A stretch of DNA of 64,000 nt from Chitinophagaceae bacterium 26-R-25. Lineage in GTDB: Bacteria > Bacteroidota > Bacteroidia > Chitinophagales > Chitinophagaceae. A program made the position numbers and the translations under genes. Under the pieces are notes generated by a model. The model had not been told where the DNA came from and searched no databases. It worked only from the letters and a program-made list of their open reading frames with translations. Below are positions 27,126 through 36,600 of the stretch, one piece after another. Position 1 is the stretch's first letter. Every line of letters starts with the position of its first letter. The stretch is from positions 2,294,001 through 2,358,000 of the forward strand of contig JARWSJ010000001.1 in assembly GCA_029906195.1 (NCBI GenBank). The letters are read 5' to 3'.

Positions 27126-28226
27126 ATGGGATTGAAAGCAGGGATTGTAGGATTACCAAATGTTGGAAAATCTACCTTGTTTAACGCAGTTAGTAACAGC
27201 GCAAAAGCTCAGGCCAGCAACTATCGTTTTTGTACCATCGAACCAAACGTTGGTTTGGTAGACGTACCGGATCAGAGAATAGATAAACTGGCAGAACTGG
27301 TTAAACCAAACCGCACTGTGCCTACGCAAATTGAAATCGTTGACATCGCGGGTCTTGTTCGCGGTGCCAGCAAAGGCGAAGGTTTAGGAAACAAATTCCT
27401 TGCAAACATTCGTGAAGTGGACGCAATCGTTCACGTGATCCGCTGTTTCGAAGATGAAAACGTTCTTCGCGATGAAGGGGCGATCAATCCTGTTAGCGAT
27501 AAAGAAATCATCGATACAGAATTGCAATTGAAGGACCTGGAAAGCGTTGACAAAAAATACCAGCGTTCCGAAAAGCTCGCGAAAACGGGCGATGCAAAAA
27601 TAAAAGCAGAATTCGAAGTATTGAAACGCTGCAAGGCACATCTGGAACAAGGAAAAAGTATTCGTTCGCTTGACCTGAGCAAAGAAGATAAAGCTGCAAT
27701 CGCAGATCTGTTTCTGTTGACAGAAAAACCTGTGTTGTATGTTGCCAATGTTGACGAACCTTCTATGCACACAGGAAATAAATATTCCCAGGCGTTGCAG
27801 GCAGCAGTTGCTGATGAAGATGCAAAGGTGATTGTAATGAACAACTCCATTGAAGCGCAAATTGCAGAAATGGAAAATGCTGATGATCGCGAATTGTTCA
27901 TGGGTGAGTACCACATGGAAGAGCCGGCTTTGAACAAACTGATCCGTTCAACGTATAGCCTGTTGCAACTGCAGACCTACTTCACCGCTGGTGTGCAGGA
28001 AGTTCGCGCCTGGACCATCCATGAAGGTTGGAAAGCGCCGCAAGCTGCAAGTGTGATCCACACAGACTTTGAAAAGGGTTTTATCAAAGCTGAGGTTATC
28101 GCGTTCAACGACTTCGTAACACTAGGCTCTGAAGCAGCCTGCCGCGAAGCGGGTAAGTTAAGAATCGAGGGCAAGGAATATATTGTGAAGGATGGAGATG
28201 TGATGCACTTCCGCTTTAACGTTTAG
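27126..28226 (+). CDS. ychF: Redox-regulated ribosome-binding ATPase YchF
   Basis: OBG-family P-loop NTPase that prefers ATP and binds ribosomes. 366 residues; G1 GLPNVGKST (9-17), G3 region [17 protein letters not shown], the non-canonical G4 segment VANVDE (NxxE in place of NKxD, which explains ATP preference), and a C-terminal TGS domain ([28 protein letters not shown]). Full length. Followed by a strong terminator. Confidence 0.98.
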   Translation: MGLKAGIVGLPNVGKSTLFNAVSNSAKAQASNYRFCTIEPNVGLVDVPDQRIDKLAELVKPNRTVPTQIEIVDIAGLVRGASKGEGLGNKFLANIREVDAIVHVIRCFEDENVLRDEGAINPVSDKEIIDTELQLKDLESVDKKYQRSEKLAKTGDAKIKAEFEVLKRCKAHLEQGKSIRSLDLSKEDKAAIADLFLLTEKPVLYVANVDEPSMHTGNKYSQALQAAVADEDAKVIVMNNSIEAQIAEMENADDRELFMGEYHMEEPALNKLIRSTYSLLQLQTYFTAGVQEVRAWTIHEGWKAPQAASVIHTDFEKGFIKAEVIAFNDFVTLGSEAACREAGKLRIEGKEYIVKDGDVMHFRFNV

Positions 28227-28230
28227 TTAG

Positions 28231-28374
28231 TGGAAAATTGAAAGTTGAAAGTTGAAAATGTGGCTTTAACTCAGCCTTTCTCAAATATTTAAGCAGCACG
28301 TTTGTGCTGCTTTTTTATTTTAAGACATCTCGCCATAAACGCATTTTCAATTTTCAACTTTCAACTTTCAATTA
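28231..28374. repeat. Short-word inverted repeat, word RTTGAAA, with a terminator in the loop
   Basis: Arms 28231-28260 and 28342-28374 flank the ychF terminator at a convergent gene junction; the right arm overlaps the stop of the phosphoribosyltransferase gene. Confidence 0.8.
28292..28317 (+). terminator. Rho-independent terminator of ychF
   Basis: The stem AGCAGCAC/GTGCTGCT with loop GTTT (28292-28311) is followed by TTTTTATTTT. Confidence 0.9.
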
Positions 28375-28875
28375 CACCAAATATGCTCCTGTAACCTCTC
28401 CTCCTTCCACTTCCACAAAAATGTGCTCCTGCAAAGTGGTAGCGAGTGAAACACCTACGTAATCTGTGTTTACCGGGTAAACTTTGTGCGTTCTTTCAAC
28501 CAGGGCAAGGGTTTGAATCTTTTTCGGATGATACTGCAAAAAAGGTTTCAGAGCGTACAACATGGTTTTCCCGCTGTTCGCTACGTCATCTACAACGATA
28601 ATGACTGCATCGTCAAAATTCTCAGTACTGCTGACCTCAATTTCACCGGGATTTCTTTTGTCGAGATTCAATTCTATAACGTCTATAACACCTGAAAAAA
28701 CAGATTGCAATAACTTCTTAAGAAAATAGGCCATCGCAACACCATTGTCCTTAATACCGGCAAGAATCAGGCGCTTCTCTCCCACATTTTGCTCCGCTAT
28801 CTCATAGGCCATTCTTTCGAGCTTTTTCGTTGCTATCTGTTTATCGAGGATATAGTTCTTTTGTTCGCTCATCAT
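28372..28875 (-). CDS. Phosphoribosyltransferase (PyrR-like)
   Basis: A 167-residue type I phosphoribosyltransferase. The PRPP-binding motif VIIVVDDVANSGKTMLYAL is at about 90-108. The N-terminal ILAGIKDNGVAMAYFL corresponds to the flexible-loop side and VERTHKVYPVNTDYVG to the hood. It resembles PyrR and xanthine/hypoxanthine PRTases; which base it uses, or whether it regulates the pyr genes, cannot be read here. It converges with ychF. Confidence 0.85.
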   Translation of the reverse strand: MMSEQKNYILDKQIATKKLERMAYEIAEQNVGEKRLILAGIKDNGVAMAYFLKKLLQSVFSGVIDVIELNLDKRNPGEIEVSSTENFDDAVIIVVDDVANSGKTMLYALKPFLQYHPKKIQTLALVERTHKVYPVNTDYVGVSLATTLQEHIFVEVEGGEVTGAYLV

Positions 28876-28879
28876 TTTT

Positions 28880-29145
28880 TAATTGAAAATGGAAAATTGA
28901 AAGGTGAAAGTTAAGGAAGATTTGATATCCGATATTTGAAATTCGAGATTGGGCCGCGGAAATTTCAATGCCGTTTAGCTAAGAAATGTTCCGCAATCAT
29001 AATTCCTGTTTAAGAAGGCTTCGACAAGCTCAGCCTGCTCGCGCTGTCAGGCTGAGCTTGTCGAAGCCTTCTTGCTGACCAAAAGACATGGCTCTAAAAT
29101 CTCATATCCCTTCATTTTCAACTTTCAATTTTCCATTTTCAATTA
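28880..29145. repeat. Short-word inverted repeat, word RTTGAAA, enclosing a second palindrome
   Basis: The left arm 28880-28912 begins upstream of the phosphoribosyltransferase start and pairs with 29113-29145. The 200-bp loop contains the independent palindrome 29012-29073. The 306-bp gap 28876-29182 otherwise has no ORF. Confidence 0.8.
29012..29073. repeat. Perfect 26-bp palindrome, TTCGACAAGCTCAGCC type
   Basis: 29012-29037 and 29048-29073 are exact reverse complements around a 10-bp GC-rich loop. This is the second copy of the repeat at 591-646 and here it is nested in the loop of another element. Confidence 0.9.
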
Positions 29146-29152
29146 TCTAAAC

Positions 29153-29160
29153 TAATTTCG
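29153..29160 (+). promoter_or_regulatory. Possible promoter -7 element (TAATTTCG) of the Fe-S gene
   Basis: It matches TAnnTTTG at 7 of 8 positions, 23 bp before the start codon at 29183 and just after the repeat arm. Confidence 0.3.
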
Positions 29161-29182
29161 GGCACGTAATCAAAAACTTGCT

Positions 29183-30499
29183 ATGCACATTTTTCAGCAA
29201 ATTGCTTTTGTAGTCATTTTAGCTGTTGCCATCTGGATGTTCAGCAAAAGAATATCTGCAATCCGAAGAAATATATTGTTGGGCAAAGATGAATCCTACA
29301 AAGACCATCCTTCCGACCGTTGGAAAAATGTGTTCCTGCTGGCTTTCGGACAAAAAAAGATGTTCCGCAACCCGCTTGTGGCAGTTCTTCACTTCTTCGT
29401 ATATGCGGGTTTCATTATCATCAATACCGAGGTGCTTGAAATATTGCTGGACGGTATTTTTGGAACGCACCGCCTGTTCGCCGGCTTTCTCGGCAGTTTC
29501 TACAGTGTGTTGATCAATGGGTTTGAAGTTCTGGCCGTTCTTACAATTATTGCCTGTGCAACTTTCCTGATACGCAGAAACATTATTAAACTAAGACGCT
29601 TTATCAGTCACGACCTGGATGGCTGGCCACGCAGCGATGCCAATTACATTTTGATCACCGAGATCGTTTTGATGATATTGTTCTTAAAAATGAATGCATG
29701 TGATACTGAGCTTCAGGTTCGCGGCGTTGCTCATTTTGTGGAACACCCAACCGGCAATTTCCTTTTCTCTCAATACCTGCATCCGTTGTTAAATGGCTTC
29801 AGCGACAACACGCTTATGGCGTTTGAAAGAATTTGCTGGTGGCTTCACATCGTAGGTATCCTGGCGTTCCTGAACTATTTGCCTTTTTCAAAACACCTTC
29901 ATATCCTGCTGGCATTTCCAAATGCTTATTACGCACGTTTAAAACCTGAAGGCTATATTAAAAATATGCCTGAGGTACAAAATGAAGTGTTGTATGCGAT
30001 GCAGCCTGAGCTTGCTCCTGCAGACGCGGCACCTCCTGCAAAATTCGGCGCGAAAGACGTCACAGATCTTAGCTGGCGCAATTTATTGGATGCCTATTCT
30101 TGCACAGAATGTGGACGTTGCTCAGCGGCTTGTCCGGCCAACCAAACCGGAAAACTCCTTTCTCCGCGTAAGATCATGATGGATACGCGCGACCGAATTG
30201 AAGAGGTTGGTAAAAACATCGATGCCAACGGAGAATTCAAGGAAGACGGCAAAACATTGCTACACGATTATATCAGTGTAGAAGAATTAAGAGCTTGCAC
30301 CACCTGTAACGCTTGTGTAGAAGAGTGTCCTGTGAGCATCAGCCCGCTTGAAATCATTATGGAACTACGTCGTTCATTGGTAATGGAAGAAAGTAATGCT
30401 CCTCAAGAGTGGAACGGCATGTTCAGCAACGTTGAAAACAACTTCGCTCCATGGAAATTCTCGCCAGATGACAGAGATCAGTGGGCGGTGGAGAGCTAG
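29183..30499 (+). CDS. Membrane (Fe-S)-binding oxidoreductase subunit (heterodisulfide-reductase-related)
   Basis: A 438-residue electron-transfer protein. The N-terminal half has four to five membrane helices of the NarI-like type with histidines that could bind haem. The C-terminal half has two 4Fe-4S sites, CTECGRCSAACP (about residue 303) and CTTCNACVEECP (about 373). In Bacteroidota such proteins are normally followed by a soluble partner with CCG domains (family knowledge); no such gene follows here. It probably passes electrons from a quinone or flavoprotein to an unknown acceptor. Confidence 0.88.
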   Translation: MHIFQQIAFVVILAVAIWMFSKRISAIRRNILLGKDESYKDHPSDRWKNVFLLAFGQKKMFRNPLVAVLHFFVYAGFIIINTEVLEILLDGIFGTHRLFAGFLGSFYSVLINGFEVLAVLTIIACATFLIRRNIIKLRRFISHDLDGWPRSDANYILITEIVLMILFLKMNACDTELQVRGVAHFVEHPTGNFLFSQYLHPLLNGFSDNTLMAFERICWWLHIVGILAFLNYLPFSKHLHILLAFPNAYYARLKPEGYIKNMPEVQNEVLYAMQPELAPADAAPPAKFGAKDVTDLSWRNLLDAYSCTECGRCSAACPANQTGKLLSPRKIMMDTRDRIEEVGKNIDANGEFKEDGKTLLHDYISVEELRACTTCNACVEECPVSISPLEIIMELRRSLVMEESNAPQEWNGMFSNVENNFAPWKFSPDDRDQWAVES

Positions 30500-30605
30500 A
30501 AGCCAGGAGTTAGAAATTAGGAGTTAGGAATTAGTTGGTCTCCGATATATCTGGGATATGTAGATAGGATTATCAGTGTTATGAAGTGAGCATTGATAAT
30601 CCTAT
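30498..30605. repeat. Unpaired GGARTTA word array plus CTCCGATTATCT-type repeat, copy 1
   Basis: Positions 30506-30534 are tandem GGAGTTA/GAAATTA words with no facing arm. Copy 1 of a 37-bp direct repeat is at 30540-30577, and its end ATAGGATTATCA is repeated inverted near 30594-30605, giving a 12-bp stem. Confidence 0.65.
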
Positions 30606-30707
30606 TTTGCTTTTGTTGCATCGATAGAACTGTTGCGACAACAAAAATGATAAGATAAAGTGAGTTAATTTCCGAGAAGGTCTAAAAATGACTATTTTAA
30701 TGACATC

Positions 30708-31124
30708 ATGCGTTTTCTAGTTGCTACATTTCTGTTTTGGGGAGGACTCAACTCTATTTATTTTTCAGGGGACAATTCTAGCGCCGGAATTATAAATCAC
30801 GATACCATTGGCAAATTGCCAGCTGATACTATTTTTATCAAAGCCGTGGCCCTAGACTCTTTTGGCAAGTATTGCGATCGATTTCCCTGGGATGTTATTT
30901 GCGCTGAAAAGATTCGTTTTAGAATAATCGATCCAATGAAATCATCTTTTCCTAACAATGAAGAGATCAGTGTAATGGTTCGGAACATTGATTTGCATGA
31001 CTTAAAAATAGTTCCAAATACAAAGTACCAGCTTGGCATTTCAAAAAAGATTGATGGTACAATTCTTATTAAAGAAGACACAGCGGCCATTTTTTGGACA
31101 CGGACAATCAACCCATCACCTTAA
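30708..31124 (+). CDS. Hypothetical secreted protein
   Basis: 138 residues with a short hydrophobic N-terminus (MRFLVATFLFWGGLNSIYF) that looks like a signal peptide, then a β-rich soluble part (SVMVRNIDLHDLKIVPNTKYQLGIS) recalling OB- or Ig-like folds. No family is recognised. It is flanked by direct repeats at 30540-30577 and 31286-31322 and lies where the partner of the Fe-S protein would be expected, so it may be a late insertion (inference). Confidence 0.6.
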   Translation: MRFLVATFLFWGGLNSIYFSGDNSSAGIINHDTIGKLPADTIFIKAVALDSFGKYCDRFPWDVICAEKIRFRIIDPMKSSFPNNEEISVMVRNIDLHDLKIVPNTKYQLGISKKIDGTILIKEDTAAIFWTRTINPSP

Positions 31125-31285
31125 ATTTTGCATTCTGATCTTTCCCCTTGGTTAGAGCATGTTTTATCATCAAGCTTTTCGTAACAAAAAGCCTGGATCA
31201 ATACTTAATTTTTCGTACGCTGCTTTTAGAAAAGCAACATCTGGTTACCGTTGTGCCACAAATAATACTAATCGAATTGGCTAGA

Positions 31286-31322
31286 CTCCGATTATCTGAG
31301 ATATGTAGATAGGATTATCAGT
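31286..31322. repeat. CTCCGATTATCT-type repeat, copy 2
   Basis: Nearly identical in sequence to 30540-30577 (small differences in the first half only), in direct orientation on the other side of the hypothetical gene. Nothing else is seen in 31125-31344 apart from AT-rich sequence. Confidence 0.75.
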
Positions 31323-31344
31323 TCCTCCAGCCTATGGACCGGGT

Positions 31345-32040
31345 TTAAACATTCACTTCTCCATTTGCATCTGTTGTCAAAATTTCACTCATCAAATTCA
31401 AGAAGGGACGCATCTTTTTGAAAACGTCGTTTGCCTTTTCTACAAAATCTTTGCTGGTAATTTCTGAATCAGTAAGAGGATGCTTAAGCAAAAATTGTTT
31501 ATAACGCAGTAATTCTATCGCAGGATGATTTTTGTCGTAACCACGCGGAGCAGTAGCCAACTGTTCTCCCTGCATTTTAACGAATGTTTTTTTGAATGTC
31601 TTATCGCTCAATAGCTCGTCCCATACTTCTGAGTTATATGCAATGTCGTCGCGGATACGTTTCATATCACTTGGTACCGGTCCCCAGAAACCACCCGCGA
31701 GGAAGCTATTGCCGGGTGCAATGTTATAGTAATACCCACCGCGACGTAGTTTGGTGGCCCTTTTAAAACTGCCGGTCCAATGTATATTATATGGCGTTTT
31801 TTCCTTTGAAAAACGAACATCTTTATAAATGCGAAACAGACTTTTCTTGCCCGACAATGTTTCTATACTATCATGCATGTTCATTTTTATGAGTAACGCG
31901 TCTGCAAACAATATCATGTTATCGTATGCTGCTGTATAGAGTGTTTTGTGGTTCGCAAACCATTCACGGTTGTTGTGTTTTGAAAGTTGCTGTAAAAATT
32001 CTAAGGTTGATGGTTGTATAATAACGGTTTTCATACTCAT
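31345..32040 (-). CDS. DUF2461 family protein
   Basis: 231 residues. Signature segments are LEFLQQLSKHNNREWFANHK, LFRIYKDVRFSKEKTPYNIH and GGYYYNIAPGNSFLAGGFWGP, which define DUF2461. The family is widespread and uncharacterised; no catalytic role is assigned. Monocistronic. The start is 32040 or the ATG two codons later. Confidence 0.9.
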   Translation of the reverse strand: MSMKTVIIQPSTLEFLQQLSKHNNREWFANHKTLYTAAYDNMILFADALLIKMNMHDSIETLSGKKSLFRIYKDVRFSKEKTPYNIHWTGSFKRATKLRRGGYYYNIAPGNSFLAGGFWGPVPSDMKRIRDDIAYNSEVWDELLSDKTFKKTFVKMQGEQLATAPRGYDKNHPAIELLRYKQFLLKHPLTDSEITSKDFVEKANDVFKKMRPFLNLMSEILTTDANGEVNV

Positions 32041-32077
32041 TCTTGAAGTGCTACAAAGGTGATAAATAATCTTCGCT

Positions 32078-32176
32078 CTCCGAAGCTTCCAGCTTCGGAG
32101 GAATATTCTATCGCCTATGGCGATTATTTATTGCCAGAGGCAATAGCATAGTACTGCAAGGCTACAAGCCTTGCAG
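32078..32176. repeat. Row of four small perfect hairpins
   Basis: Within 99 bp: 32078-32087/32091-32100 (10-bp stem), 32110-32115/32119-32124 (6 bp), 32131-32135/32139-32143 (5 bp) and 32154-32163/32167-32176 (10 bp). Each loop is only 3 bases. They lie between the MFS gene end and the DUF2461 start. Confidence 0.75.
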
Positions 32177-32186
32177 AGCGCAGCAT

Positions 32187-33395
32187 CTAAGCCATCCTCC
32201 CCTCAAACCTCTTCAGCAAAAACATTCCCAACGCAACAGTACCGCAAATAATACTGATGACCCACCAAAGTGTACGAAAGCCCGCATACTGCGCTACTTG
32301 CGAACCCAATGCTGGTGCAGCAATTTGTGCACTTGACCAGGCGATGGTATACAGCGCGGCGTAACTACCTCTGTTGTGAGGTTGCGTTCTGCCTATCCAA
32401 TAACTATTCATAAACGGAAGACATTGTATCTCCCCTAATGTGATCAACGCTGTAGTAAAAACGGCAACTATAAAAAGCGATGGCAAAACGTTCAGCAAAA
32501 CATATGCAAGGCCAATGCAAAGAATGCCGTTTGTAATGTAAAATAGATTGTGTCGCTTTCCTTCTATTTTGTGCACCAATATCATTTCAATAAACGCAAT
32601 GATCAATCCGTTTTCAGCCATTAGCAAGCCGATCTGCTGTTCTGTAATTTTCCATTCTGATTTCAAATAAACAGGCTGCATACCGAATAATTGCAGAAAG
32701 CAGGTTGCAAAAACTATCGTGAGGATAATGAACGTAATGTAGATCTTGTCACGATAGGGAGATGATCTTGCTGATTGCTGCTCGTGAGGTGTTTCATGTT
32801 TTTTGTAATCCACCCTCGGTAATATCTTTAACATCAGCAAAGCCGCGAAAATATTGGTGCAGCCATCTACCCAAAACAACAAATGATAATTGTGCCCCGC
32901 AAGAAATCCTCCCAATGCACCTCCAACGGACCAACCAAGATTGATGGCAAAACGATTCAGTGAATAAGAGCGTGTTCTATTTTCCGGTGAACTGTAAAAG
33001 GCAATGGCTGTAGAATTTGCGGGCCGGAAAGATTCATTGAAAAAACTAAGAATGAAAACACCGATACACAGCGAAAGAAATGTTGTTAGCAAACCAATTA
33101 CCATAAACAATAACCCACCGCTTAACAAGGCTGTGATCTGCACGGGATAAAAGCCTAACTTGTCTGTTACCTTGCCACCAATAAATGCGCCAGCAATCGC
33201 TCCCAATCCAAACAGACCCATAATGATCCCAGCCTGTGTTAATGTAAAGTGTAATTTTTGCGTAGCATAAATCGTCATGAAGGGAACAACCATTGTTCCA
33301 CTCCTGTTAATCAGCATTACAAGCGAAAGACACCATGTAGATCTGGAAAGGCCCTTATAAGCATCACGATAAGTCTGAACAGCGGTTGCTAGCAT
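32187..33395 (-). CDS. MFS transporter
   Basis: A 402-residue, 12-helix major facilitator. The motif A loop is GGKVTDKLGFYPVQ between helices 2 and 3. The general form resembles MdtH/YceL-type drug exporters, but substrate and direction are not determined. A long central cytoplasmic loop (about 195-215, KHETPHEQQSARSS) separates the halves. Monocistronic; a separate terminator-bearing repeat lies upstream. Confidence 0.87.
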   Translation of the reverse strand: MLATAVQTYRDAYKGLSRSTWCLSLVMLINRSGTMVVPFMTIYATQKLHFTLTQAGIIMGLFGLGAIAGAFIGGKVTDKLGFYPVQITALLSGGLLFMVIGLLTTFLSLCIGVFILSFFNESFRPANSTAIAFYSSPENRTRSYSLNRFAINLGWSVGGALGGFLAGHNYHLLFWVDGCTNIFAALLMLKILPRVDYKKHETPHEQQSARSSPYRDKIYITFIILTIVFATCFLQLFGMQPVYLKSEWKITEQQIGLLMAENGLIIAFIEMILVHKIEGKRHNLFYITNGILCIGLAYVLLNVLPSLFIVAVFTTALITLGEIQCLPFMNSYWIGRTQPHNRGSYAALYTIAWSSAQIAAPALGSQVAQYAGFRTLWWVISIICGTVALGMFLLKRFEGRMA

Positions 33396-33435
33396 AGCTG
33401 CAAGTTAATTTGAAAATATGCTAATTGAAAATGAG

Positions 33436-33616
33436 GGAACGCAGATTTTCATGATTGTCATGATTTAAAGTGATTTTTAAAACGAAAGATTGATTGGTCT
33501 TGCTTGCAAAGCCTAAAAACAAAAGCCTTCGAAGAAAATCCTCGAAGGCTTTATTGTCAATATTAATTCGAAAAAAAATCTTGAAAAATCATGACAATCA
33601 TGAAAATCTGCGTTCC
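33436..33616. repeat. Inverted repeat, AACGCAGATTTTCATGATTG type
   Basis: Arms 33436-33466 and 33586-33616 are exact 31-bp reverse complements; the loop holds the terminator 33522-33552. Relatives are at 40642-40793 and 50171-50210. The word TCATGATT recurs within each arm. Confidence 0.88.
33522..33552 (-). terminator. Terminator of the RND efflux operon
   Basis: The 11-bp stem AAAGCCTTCGA/TCGAAGGCTTT (33522-33532, 33542-33552) is followed on the minus strand by TTGTTTTT. It lies 70 bp past the RND pump stop. Confidence 0.8.
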
Positions 33617-33621
33617 GTCTT

Positions 33622-36600
33622 TTACATTTCCTGCGTGTAACCATCATTGCTCTGCCGCTTCTCTCTGCCGCTCTTAATATCCTGCAAACGCTTTTCAGGA
33701 TAAGCAATGCGACTAATTATTACAAACAAGACAGGAACAGTGAAGATGGCAAATAACGTGGCGGCTATCATACCTCCCAACACTGTGTAACCAATTGTTT
33801 GTCTTGCTACCGCACCGGCACCGTTGGAGAATACAAGTGGCAATACACCAAGAATGAACGCCAGTGATGTCATCAGGATCGGACGCAAACGAATCCGCAC
33901 CGCATCCAATGTGGCTGACACGATCGGTATGCCCGCATCTACTCTTTCCTTCGCAAACTCAACGATCAGGATGGCATTCTTGGCCGCGAGACCAATCAGC
34001 GTGATCAAACCAATTTGCGCATATACGTTATTGCTTAAAGATTTTGTAAAGGTCAAGGTAAGGATCGCACCGAACGCGCCTAGTGGCACCGCCAATAATA
34101 CAGAGAATGGCACTGACCAACTTTCATACAAGGCAGCAAGGAACAGGAACACGAAGATTACCGACATCGAGAAAATGATCACTGTACTTGACCCCGCATT
34201 GATTTCCTCACGGCTCAAACCGGAGAACTCGTAACCATAACCATTTGGCAACACCTTTGCTGCCACTTCACGCAACGCCTGGATGGCGTCACCACTACTG
34301 TAGCCGGCTTTTGAATCACCATTGATCTCTGCAGAACGGAAAAGGTTATAGTGGCTGATCATCGGCGCACTTTCAACAATCCTGTAATTAGTAACGGCAC
34401 TAAGCGGCACCATTGCACCCACCTGGTTGCGAACATAGTATTGTTGCAGGTTTTGAATATCGCCGCGATATACGGTATCAGCTTGCGCCAATACACGGAA
34501 GCTACGACCATAAGCCGTGAAATCATTCACATAACGACTTCCGAGGAATGTTTGCATGGTTGAGTATACATCGCTGATAGAAACGCCCATTCTCTTTGCT
34601 TTCTCCCTGTCCACATCTACCTGGTAACCAGGTGTACGTGCAGTAAAGAATGAAAACGCTCTTGCAATCTCGGGACGTTTGTTTGCTTCCATCAAAAAGT
34701 TCTGAAGCACCTTCTCAAAAGCCTTTATATCATCGTTGCTTTCGCGCTGTTGTAAAATAAAACTAAAACCGCCCGTATTACCCAACCCTGGAATGGCCGG
34801 CGGCGGGATCACGATGATGTTTGCGCCTTGTATCGATGCAAACTTTTGCTGCAGCTTTGCAATGAGTGCATACAATTGCTGCGATTTATCTTTCCGCTGG
34901 TCCCACTCTTTCAACTGTGTAAACACTGTACCACTGTTGGATTTGGAAGCAAATGTAATCGCGTTCAAACCACCCAATGCTGCATAGTGTTTTACTTCAG
35001 GAACATCTTTCAAAATGTTCATTACGCTATCAAGTACTGCAAGGCTTCGTGTGGTTGAAGCGGACTCTGCCAACTCAAAAGTTATATACAAACGACCTTC
35101 ATCTTCTGTTGGAATGAAGCCTGTTGGTTTGTTTTTGAACAATAAGAATGCTCCCACGAAAAGACACAACAACAGCATCACCACATATCTCGCTCCCTTG
35201 ATTGCTTTTCTTACGCCTAATGTATAATTCAAACTTGTTCTTCTGAACCATTCGTTGAATTTGAAGAAGAATTTGTCAAGACCTTTTGAGTTCTTATCAA
35301 GGTGCTGAGGTTTCAACATGATTGAACACAATGCCGGTGTAAGTGTAAGCGCCACAAACGCAGAGATCACAACAGAAATCGCAATGGTAATCGCAAATTG
35401 CTGATACAAGCGACCTACGATTCCCGGAATAAATCCTACCGGAACGAAAACTGCTGCCAGGATCAACGCGATGGCAATTACCGGACCGGAGATGTCTTTC
35501 ATCGCACGGTGCGTTGCTTCTTTTGCGTCGAGGCCCTGCTCGTCAATATAGTGTTGCACCGCTTCCACCACCACAATGGCGTCATCCACCACGATACCAA
35601 TTGCCAACACAAATCCGAAAAGCGTCAACGTATTAATGGTAAAGCCCAGCGGTATGAAAAATATAAACGTACCAATGATCGCTACAGGAATTGCCAATAT
35701 CGGAATCAGCGTGGCCCTCCAGTTCTGTAGGAACAAATACACTACCAATATTACCAGTGCAAGCGCAATCAGCAAGGTTTCTATTACCTCATCGATTGAT
35801 ACTTTTACCACAGTTACTGATTCGAAAGGCACTACATAGTCAACATCTGCAGGAAATGATTTCTTAAGGTTGTCCATTGTCTTCACAACGCCGTCAGCGG
35901 TTTCGAGTGCGTTACTTCCAGGAGCCTGGTACACCAGCAAGTAAGATGCTCTTTTACCATCCACAAAAGAGTTGCTTGTATAGCTGAATTTACCCAGTTC
36001 AACACGCGCAACATCTTTCAGGTAAACGATCGATCCATCAGTTGGATTTGTGCGGATAATAATATTTTCAAACTCCGATGTCTTGCTGATGCGGCTGTTA
36101 CTGAACACTGTGTATTCAAAAGCCTGTACAGAATGCTGCGGAGCACCACCGATCGAACCGGCGGCCACCTGCAGGTTTTGTTCTTGCAAGGCAGCAATGA
36201 CTTCATTTGCTGTAAGGCCAAGATTCGCCATTTTATCCGGCGCCAGCCAAACACGCATACTGAAGTCATCAGCACGGGTGAAGATGTCACCAACACCCTT
36301 CGAACGCAACAACGCATCTTTAATGAAGATGTTGGTATAGTTATCAATAAAAGAAACATTGTGTGTTCCTTTTGGTGAATACATCGCCACGAGCATCAAA
36401 ATACTTGGGTTACGTTTTCTAACGGTAAGGCCCAAACGCTTTACATCGTCCGGCAATTGCGGTGTAGCGATACCTACACGGTTTTGCACATCCAATGCCG
36501 CAATGTCAATATTCGTACCCAGTTCAAAGTTTACGTTGATAGTCGTACGACCGTCACTGGTACTATTGCTCTGCAGGTATGACATACCCGGTGTACCGTT

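Noticed and set aside
27384..27914. 176-residue frame antisense to ychF
   Set aside because: YchF is full length with all motifs; the cysteine- and phenylalanine-rich antisense translation is typical of a shadow frame.
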